Source: Paludibacteraceae bacterium (lineage in GTDB: Bacteria > Bacteroidota > Bacteroidia > Bacteroidales > Paludibacteraceae). From it: a stretch of DNA of 5,354 bases. The notes under the pieces were generated by a model, which worked only from the letters and a program-made list of their open reading frames with translations, was not told the DNA's origin and searched no databases. Position 1 is the first letter of the stretch. Every line of letters starts with the position of its first letter. The position numbers and the translations under genes were made by a program. Positions 1 through 5,354 of the stretch are shown one piece after another. The DNA lies in assembly GCA_947445425.1 (NCBI GenBank), contig CANFFA010000199.1, positions 1 to 5,354 of the forward strand, given 5' to 3'.

Positions 1-3000
1 AATTAACTTCCACCACACCATTCAAATTCGCAGTACAAGTCAAATAGACGCAATCTCCTTGTACAACTACAGAAGAAATTACCATTTTTACATTATCGTT
101 GTAGACTGCAAAACCATAATCAGGCACCTTGGCCAAGGTTTTATCATCCAATACCAATGGTAACTTTGGCACCTGAAATTGAATTTTAATTTTATTGGCA
201 TCTGTTGTTCTTGAAATCAGTTTGGGCTGTAACGGTATAAAACGTTGCCCTTCGATTTTGGTTTTGTAATATGCTTTTGCTAACATTTCACCGTACCAGC
301 GATATCCATTCGGATCAAGATGACCTCCACGATCGGTAACCGGATAAACGGGACCTGCACAAATCACATCTTCATTCTCGTTAGATGTTTCAAGTTCAGC
401 CATACCGATTGCTAATTCTTTCCCTCTTGTATACTGGGCACCAACTTGATAAGTAATAAACAATGGTTTTGCAGGTTGTTTATACTTACTCATCACGTCA
501 TTTTGCATATTATTCTTTAGGGTTAGCAAGAGTGATTTATAACTACTTTTATCACCGTTAGGCTTAGACCCGGCAATAAGTCCAGTTGATGTAGAGGGTA
601 GCGTATAGTTCCACTCCCCTTGCATCCAAACAATCGCAGGACAAGTGATAGGGCTATTGGTCGTTCTTGCGATGGTAGCTCCCGAATTGATCGTTGAACT
701 AAAATCATTATAAAGATTTGTCGGAACACTTGAAGGTACATTTACAGTAGAATTACTAAGCAGCACCTGACACTCTTTAGATAACTCTTCAATAGCCTTT
801 CCTCCTGTACCACAAGAACTTGAAATAGTATTACCGTAGTTAGGGACTCTCTTTTGAAGATGGTTGACCATAGCAGTAATGGCAGCTTCACCCCGTCCAT
901 TTGTTCTTGACAAAGCCACATTGGCATCATTGGCACAAAGATTCGAAATCAGTGGGGTAAAGTTACATAAATTAGTATTACCATTATTAATCCACACTTG
1001 ATTTCCTATCATATAGTTACCAGGCACATTCTCAACACTTAAGGAAGGATAAGACTGAAAACCAACTGACAAGCTTTGGCCATACATGATAAAGTGCTGA
1101 TAAGCCGCTCCGGGTGGCAAATCTACCGAAGGGACTAACTCGCCGGAACTGAGTATTTGGGCACCTGCTGCAAATCCTTTAAAAGTGACTTGTGCTAACT
1201 GACTGGTTGTTAATCCTCCTACACCTACAAATACTTTCCCTGCCGTACCGCTCGATTGTTTATCACCCAACCAACCAGTAATGGTCAGCACCTTTCCCGT
1301 TGTCCAATCAACTAAATGACTATCTGAAATTGTCAAGCTATGCAGATTTGCGCCCAAGGCAATGGTGGAGTAATCGGTCAAAGCAAGTGTTCCAATTTTT
1401 TCTGAAAATCCAATTGATGCCCCGGTTTTCAAAGTTCCACCATTTAAAATCAAAGCACTAACATCCGGAAGTACACCGGAAGCACCAAGCACTAAGGTTC
1501 CGGCATTTATTTTTGTAACTCCGGTATAGGTATTGGCACCCGATAAAGTTAGGCAACCAGCAGCAGTGGCATGGACGATTAATCCTACTCCCGAATTTCC
1601 ACTCATCACACCACCCAAGGTATAGACTCCTGTCCCACCGATGGTAATGGTGCGTGTGGCATTACCGAGTGGAGTAGCTGTTTTGAAAGTTAAATTTGCC
1701 TTTGCAACTGCTGGCAAAACAGTAGATCCCAATGTAAAATCACCACCAATTGTAATCAGAGAATACTTCCCCGAAAAATCATAATTGGCATCTGCAGCAA
1801 TCGTTCCACCATTTATTATTAATGCTCCCGGGACTGCATTTCCACCCATGGCGTAATTCGTTTTGACTACTATTGTTCCCCCATTGAGTGTAAAACCGCC
1901 CCCATAAGTTCCTCCGATGGTTTGGAAAACACCCTCTCCATTTTTAGTGACACTGGCAGTAGCCACTCCTGAAAATCCCGTATTGCAGATAAAGGTTTTG
2001 CCGGCACTGACCTCTACGGTTAAATTGCCGGTATTATTATAACTTCTGATCAATGCGCCGGCTGGAAAAGTTAAATCCTGCGTTACATTTATTCCACTCA
2101 ACAACAGATCTGTACTTGGCACAGTGGGGTTTGTGGTAATGACATTGTTGAAATTCAAAATAGTGCCGCCTGTTGTAAGCATGGCCGAAGTAAAGGGACC
2201 ATTATTATTTATACTCCAGCAACTTCCATCCAATTTTCCCCCGCTACCAAAGTAGTTTTGAGTTTGGGGCAACATATTATCGGCAACCATTACATAGAGT
2301 TCACTGATTGTCCACGGACTTGTTGCACTGCTTCCTGTCTGCTCAATTTTCAGATAACGTGCAGTTTGTCTAGAACTAAACATAATCTGATTTTGAGCAA
2401 TTCCTGTTCCAACAACCGTCCAGTTTGTTCCATCCATAGAAACGGAAATGGTACATAAAACAGGGATATCAGTAGATTTTAGAACATCTAAATAAATACC
2501 TGTACAGATTTGAGGTTGAAGCATATCCACTTTAAACCATTGGCCTGCATTTTGCAAAATAGTAGCTGTAGTCCAAGTTGAAGTAGATACTCCGTCAATT
2601 GCTTTTCCGGCATTCGAATTGGAAACAGAGGCAGTGGCTATCCACCCCTTTCGTGGTAAAAAAACGCTTGAAGAGGGTGAAACAGATGCCATAGGTTCTA
2701 TATTGTTGAGCCAAACTCCACATCCGGTTATGTTGATGCCTGTTGAATTGATGATGGAGGAATGAATATTAAATTTTGACAAAGTTCCACTTACCAATAC
2801 ATTATTCACTTGAGGGTCAAGATTTGAATTCATCAGGTTGAATTTTGCACCGGCAGCCACTTCTGCAAATATTTTTTTACCTGACCCCCTAAAATGAGCA
2901 GTTTGCAAATCTATGGTCCCACCTTGAATTTGATTGGAAATATCATAAGGAGCTCCCCAAAAATCAGCGCTGTAAAAAGTTGATTTACCTGTAAATTTAG

Positions 3001-5354
3001 ATGATGTTTCCACATATCTCATTAAAGTTTGATTTGCAACAATGTTAGTTCCATTAGAAAGCGGTCCTGGTACGCTAACAATTTGTGTATTAATAAAATC
3101 GAAACCGCCTGTACCAATAGCTTCAAAATTGAAAGTTTTAACCCCTGCATCCAAAGCTGTACCCAATGAGATTCCACTAGGGCCGGTTCCATCTATCGAA
3201 GAGAGAATGATGGACTTGGCAGAGCCGTAAGCAAAATTATTGTATAAAGTTTGGTTATTGCAATTCCCTAAAATCATAAACTGCAAATTGCGAAGCATAT
3301 AGCTAAAGATACTATCCTTTCCAACAGTTTTGGTTGGATCCGGTGAGTTCGGAAAATAGCCGCACTTCGATTGCATCCCCCAGGTATAAGGGAAACAGTT
3401 AAACTGGGCGTTACTAATAATACCATTGCTGGATGCTCCCCCGACACGAATACCGACATTAAAAACATGGCCTGCAGGGTAATCCACATAATGATTATCA
3501 CATTTATTGGTATAAAGATCTATGGCTTTATAAGTAGCACGAAAATTTGTGTTGACAATATAAGTATTGGCATTTCCACGAACACAATATGGGTATTTAT
3601 AAATATTAGGCAAAAGCGTTGACAACTGCTTTGGATAATTGAAAGTCACCCCCCGCAAACCACTACCGGGTTCCATCGAAATAAATGGAGTGGAAGTATC
3701 GGATTGCCCTTTCCCAACGAGCACTTCCAATACGGTTCCACAACCTTGTGGATCACATTTATTATCCACAGCACCTATTAATTCAACACCAGAAGGAATA
3801 ATTAAATTAGCCTGAAACCTAAAACGACCCGGAGGTATAAAAACAATACCACCACCATCGGTCTTGGCCTTATTTAAAGCTGTTTGAAGATGCGCACTAT
3901 TATCAACCGCTAAAGTATCCACTTTAAAATCAGAGGCTAAATACATCACCATCCTCGCCGGCTTTTGTTTAATATCATCAGAGGTTTTGTATGTAAATGT
4001 TGGCACAGTTGACATTACCACCGGATTGTGGTCAATGGTATTTTCAAATTTTGAATAATTCTTAATTTGAACAGCTTGTTGGAAGCTATTTCCTGTGATG
4101 ACAGAACGCACATCCGAACCAAGGGTAATTTGAGGTGCTGGGGTGCTAAAAGTATTGTTGGACATCGAAACGACACCCCCCATTAGATCCACGCCCCCTT
4201 TATTGATGATATTTTGATTCATCAATACTTTCGATTTGGTATTGGAGGAGATATAAATTGCCGATTTGGTGGCATTTAGTTCACAAGCCATAATTTGCAT
4301 CACGCCATCTTTACAATCAGCCAAATAAAATCCATATTCGCAATTTGTTATCTTGTAGCGGGTGTGCATTTGACCCACCACATTTACCCTATCGGCATAC
4401 ACTGCATACTTACAGTTACTAAATTCAGATCCATAATGATTTCCGTTGGCACATTTTGTACTGTCTGATATTGAGGAACTCGCATAATAGCCTTTATTAT
4501 AGCCCTCTACTTTTACAAAACAACAATTTGACCAATCGTTTCGACGCATGGTGATCCCCACGCCATTGTTGTAAATCCAACTGGAGTACACTCCACCGAT
4601 ACTAGGTGAATTAGGCAAACCCGAACCAGCCCAATAAGCAGGAGAAAAATCTACTAATTCAATTCGACCTACATCACCAATATTGTCTATCTCAATACCA
4701 CAGGAAAGCGGGGTACCATAAATACCGTAAATAAAGGGGGATGCTCCACCGTTGTTTTTTGACAAAGAAATTCCATAATAAGAATTGACAAATGTAATGT
4801 GAGTAGCATTACAGCTACTTCCGCCGAAATAACCTGATTGTCCAAAAAGGATGGACGGAGGATAAGCCATTACATTAACTGCATTTTGATTGGGATACCA
4901 TATCGTCAAATCTTTCACGGCGGCAGCTGGTTGAAGCGTAATAAAAGCCTTACTTTCAAATATTTGCCAATCAGCCAGACTTGTACCATGATCTGTACCT
5001 GCACCGTAATATGCTTTCAAAATGGTTCCTTTCACGGGGGAACCTTTTACCGGCTTTTCCCACTCCCCCCGAAGTGTAACTCCTTTGGGTATAATCAATT
5101 GTCCCTGAATCATATATTGACCTTCGGGAACAAATAAGACACCACCATTTTTCAGACCTCCTGTGGAGCTGACCCTTGAACCCAAAGCATCTAACAACCG
5201 CTGAAAAAGAGCGGTATTATCGGTATTTCCCGTAGGATCAGCCCCCTGTTCTACAACATTATACTTCGCAACAAATGCATCACTGGTATCATATTTCGGC
5301 TGTATTAACTTCCATGTTTGCGCCGAAAAATCAAACAAATTAACCGTAAATAGA
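1..5354 (-). CDS. Giant secreted multidomain carbohydrate-active protein (double beta-helix, F5/8C, autotransporter-type repeats, SGNH esterase), partial at both ends
   Basis: One minus-strand frame is open across the whole window: a hand translation gives 1,784 sense codons (5353 down to 2), no internal stop and no frameshift. Both termini lie outside. The first in-frame ATG (5113-5111, Met81) falls inside a conserved beta-helix motif and cannot be the start. Recognisable modules in order are two pectate-lyase-like beta-helices (30-455 and 466-885), an F5/8 type C domain (904-1022), autotransporter-associated beta-strand repeats (1034-1409), an SGNH/SASA-like esterase (1417-1700) and a C-terminal beta domain (1701-1784 and beyond). 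The composition rich in Asn, Gly, Thr and Ser, with few charged residues, fits an exported protein. The likely role, inferred from the domains, is binding and trimming of an acetylated polysaccharide outside the cell or on its surface. A signal peptide and, in Bacteroidota, a type IX sorting domain would be expected outside the window. Coding is certain; the integrated function is not. Confidence 0.95.
2..253 (-). other. Protein domain: C-terminal beta-sandwich-like domain after the esterase, truncated by the window edge (residues 1701-1784 and beyond)
   Basis: Residues 1707-1784 form alternating hydrophobic strands with no helix-forming stretch: PLQPKLISRTTDANKIKIQF (1707-1726), then LPLVLDD (1731-1737), DYGFAVYND (1745-1753) and VVVQGDCVYLTC (1762-1773), ending in GVVEVN at the edge. 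The layout 'I-x-[IV]-x-F ... G-F-x-V ... V-x-L' is what I expect of the accessory beta domain that often follows SASA-like esterases. It is an all-beta domain without catalytic residues and probably completes or stabilises the esterase. The frame is still open at base 2, so more sequence, possibly including a secretion sorting signal, follows to the left. Confidence 0.55.
254..1105 (-). other. Protein domain: SGNH hydrolase, SASA-like carbohydrate O-acetylesterase (residues about 1417-1700)
   Basis: The first strand and nucleophile block read HFIMYGQSLSVG (1420-1431); Ser1427 (codon 1075-1073) in GQS is the expected nucleophile, as in sialate O-acetylesterase-like members of the superfamily, where GQS replaces GDS. 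A glycine block follows at SCGTGGKAIEEL (1513-1524). AIVWMQGEWN (1573-1582) is the 'W-x-Q-G-E' block that carries the oxyanion-hole glutamine. The last block, TDRGGHLDPNGYRWYGEMLA (1673-1692), supplies Asp1674 and His1678, matching the D-x-x-H dyad allowing one extra glycine. All expected catalytic positions are therefore present and the length of about 280 residues is normal. The family removes acetyl (or similar acyl) groups from sugars. Here the enzyme is fused behind a glycan-binding domain and beta-helices, which points to acetylated polysaccharide as the substrate. The exact carbohydrate esterase family is not assigned. Confidence 0.83.
1415..1570 (-). repeat. Autotransporter-type beta-strand repeat, copy 2, canonical (residues 1262-1313)
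   Basis: GCLTLSGANTYTGVTKINAG (1266-1285) plus TLVLGASG is close to the consensus of this repeat family (L-x-L-x-G-x-N-T-Y-[ST]-G-x-T-x-[IV]-x-[AG]-G-T-L). The second half, LPDVSALILNGGTLKTG (1295-1311), aligns with copy 1 GNAVPGALIINGGTIAA (1171-1187). This copy is the strongest single family signature in the repeat region. Confidence 0.85.
1784..1945 (-). repeat. Autotransporter-type beta-strand repeat, copy 1, degenerate (residues 1137-1190)
   Basis: The copy reads KNGEGVFQTIGGTYGGGFTL (1137-1156), then NGGTIVV, and ends in ALIINGGTIAADANYDFSGK (1177-1196, running slightly past the marked end). It matches copy 2 at ALILNGGTLK (1300-1309) at an offset of 123 residues. The canonical L-x-L-[ST]-G-x-N-T-Y-[ST]-G-x-T core has decayed here: NTYTG is replaced by GTYGG, although the strand spacing and the closing N-x-G-T-[IL]-V-V are kept. 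This is a protein-level repeat; the DNA of the two copies has diverged, which argues against a recent duplication. Confidence 0.75.
2288..2644 (-). other. Protein domain: F5/8 type C (discoidin, CBM32-like) carbohydrate-binding domain (residues 904-1022)
   Basis: The roughly 119-residue segment carries the usual landmarks of the family in order. WIATASVSNSNAGKAIDG (904-921) gives the 'A-S-x-S ... A-x-D-G' strand and loop. It is followed by STSTWTT (923-929), GQWFKVDML (937-945; the 'W-[IL]-x-[VI]-D-L' strand) and GIYLDVL (952-958). ISVSMDGTNWTVVG (969-982) corresponds to the 'v-x-x-S-x-D-G-x-x-W' strand, and TARYLKIEQTG (997-1007), with WTISELYVM (1014-1022), to the closing 'R-Y-[VL]-[KR]-[VI] ... 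I-S-E-[IL]-x-[VL]' strands. Length and order are standard. Family members are jelly-roll domains that bind galactosides, GlcNAc, uronic acids or other surface glycans. Here the domain sits between the beta-helix pair and the repeat region and probably targets the enzyme to its substrate. The ligand cannot be predicted. Confidence 0.87.
2699..3958 (-). other. Protein domain: second pectate-lyase-like beta-helix, related to the first (residues about 466-885)
   Basis: This module repeats the layout of the first. VDNSAHLQTALNKAKTDGGG (483-502) replaces the DNTALFQRLLDAL helix, but the 'GADPTG' opening is missing. IVFIPPGRF (503-511) and LIIPSGVELIG (517-527) match FVPEGQY and LIIPKGVTLRG of the first copy. 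FISMEPGSGLRGVTFNYPKQ (557-576) matches FITLQPAAAVKDLTIWYPNQ (137-156) at an offset of 420 residues. Further landmarks are KYPYCVRG (586-593), NKCDNHYVDYPAGHV (616-630), GIRVGG (634-639) and LYNNFAYGS (703-711). FDFINTQIVSV (751-761) and STFYSADFWGAPYD (791-804) follow, and then coils of alternating hydrophobic residues run to about 885. It probably packs against the first helix to form one catalytic or binding unit, as in GH55, but this is inference and no catalytic residue is assigned. The boundary with the F5/8C domain is approximate. Confidence 0.72.
3989..5266 (-). other. Protein domain: first pectate-lyase-like right-handed beta-helix (residues about 30-455)
   Basis: The module opens with the Pectate_lyase_3-type signature, GADPTGNTDNTALFQ (37-51), the usual 'GA-D-x-G-x-x-D-[DN]-T' opening followed by an amphipathic helix. 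It continues with GGVLFVPEGQY (70-80) and LIIPKGVTLRGEW (86-98), the glycine-rich first coils. Next come FITL (137-140), IWYPNQ (151-156), YGTPLSCGIEID (212-223) and GRIELVDFSPAYW (229-241). From about 270 to 440 there are short coils rich in Asn, Cys and Val typical of a parallel beta-helix, for example FSNCKYAVYA (311-320), ITNCEYGFYLADC (335-347) and SNNTF (398-402). Such folds occur in pectate lyases, GH28 and GH55 enzymes and phage depolymerases. From memory, the YGTPL, GRIE and F-x-P-x-YW block recurs in a family of bacterial 'GH28-related' proteins; I could not verify this. The enzyme activity and catalytic residues cannot be assigned from sequence alone. Confidence 0.8.

Larger units (their letters stand above)
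1127..2254 (-). other. Protein domain: autotransporter-associated beta-strand repeat region ending in a GELVP motif (residues about 1034-1409)
   Basis: This Gly-, Thr-, Ala- and Val-rich region of about 375 residues contains a textbook autotransporter-associated beta-strand repeat, LTLSGANTYTGVTKINAGTL (1268-1287) followed by VLG. An earlier, degenerate copy lies at 1141-1163. Between the copies are Gly-Gly-Thr beta turns (GALIINGGT, 1176-1184). The region closes with a segment from VLTITGWLG (1355-1363) through VFVGVGG and LTTSQLAQVTFKGF (1381-1394) to AGAQILSSGELVP (1396-1408). That closing pattern, with L-x-Q-[IV]-x-F and ending in GE[LV]VP, is one I know from the ends of such repeat proteins in Verrucomicrobia, Planctomycetes and Bacteroidota. 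These repeats build a beta-solenoid passenger or stalk. Here it is internal and followed within about ten residues by an esterase, so it may act as a rigid spacer between binding and catalytic modules. No membrane translocator barrel is visible. Confidence 0.85.

Noticed and set aside
523..936. Two adjoining minus-strand frames (523-741 and 742-936)
   Set aside because: They are out of frame with the SGNH esterase, which carries the catalytic motifs over the same bases; they are shadows of that coding frame.
1400..2000. Possible DNA tandem repeat array or CRISPR-like repeat in the GGT-rich region
   Set aside because: The repetition is at the protein level only; spacing and nucleotide sequence vary between copies and there are no constant repeats with spacers.
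2258..3230. Plus-strand frames at 2258-2458 and 3042-3230
   Set aside because: They are antisense to the F5/8C domain and the second beta-helix, and too short and featureless to support as genes.
3371..3622. Plus-strand open frame of 83 codons, and a minus-strand frame at 3274-3501
   Set aside because: Both overlap conserved residues of the second beta-helix in other frames; their products are low-complexity hydrophobic strings without family features.
5111..5113. In-frame ATG (Met81) as a possible gene start
   Set aside because: It falls in the middle of the beta-helix entry motif, after the GADPTGNTDNT signature, and the frame stays open upstream to the window edge.
4838..5137. Plus-strand open frame of 99 codons
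   Set aside because: It lies wholly antisense to the conserved start of the first beta-helix. Its product has no recognisable domain and it has no clear ribosome binding site or neighbouring gene.
1..5354. Phage tailspike or capsule depolymerase (beta-helix plus SGNH esterase)
   Set aside because: Tailspikes do combine these folds, but the length, the F5/8C domain, the autotransporter-type repeats with a GELVP end and the duplicated helix fit a secreted Bacteroidota enzyme better. No phage gene is visible, although the window contains no neighbours to settle it.

Overview
The whole 5,354-base window lies inside one protein-coding gene read on the minus strand. The frame whose first full codon is 5353-5351 runs through 1,784 sense codons to 4-2 with no stop, and it is open at both ends. 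Neither the start codon, signal peptide and promoter (beyond 5354) nor the stop codon and C-terminus (before 1) is present. There is no intergenic DNA, and I see no RNA gene, no mobile element, no CRISPR array and no second credible gene. Residue numbers below count from the first full codon at the right edge (residue 1 = 5353-5351).

The protein is a large modular polypeptide, at least about 190 kDa, that looks extracellular and carbohydrate-active. From N- to C-terminus (right to left in the window) it holds: (1) a pectate-lyase-like parallel beta-helix, residues about 30-455; (2) a second, related beta-helix, about 466-885, so that the two look like an ancient internal duplication resembling the double beta-helix of GH55 enzymes; (3) an F5/8 type C (discoidin, CBM32-like) domain, about 904-1022; (4) a glycine- and threonine-rich stretch with autotransporter-associated beta-strand repeats, about 1034-1409, ending in a GELVP motif; (5) an SGNH-type carbohydrate esterase of the sialate O-acetylesterase (SASA) kind, about 1417-1700, with Ser, Asp and His catalytic candidates; (6) a beta-rich C-terminal domain, 1701-1784, cut by the window edge.

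The moderately AT-rich base composition, the codon choice and this mix of modules suggest a Bacteroidota bacterium (Bacteroidales or Marinilabiliales type) that degrades polysaccharides. This is inference: no taxonomic marker is present. If the modules work together, the F5/8C domain would hold the protein on a glycan, the esterase would strip acetyl groups, and the beta-helix pair would bind or cut the backbone. The substrate cannot be read from the sequence. A type IX secretion C-terminal sorting domain would be expected beyond the left edge, but it is not visible here.
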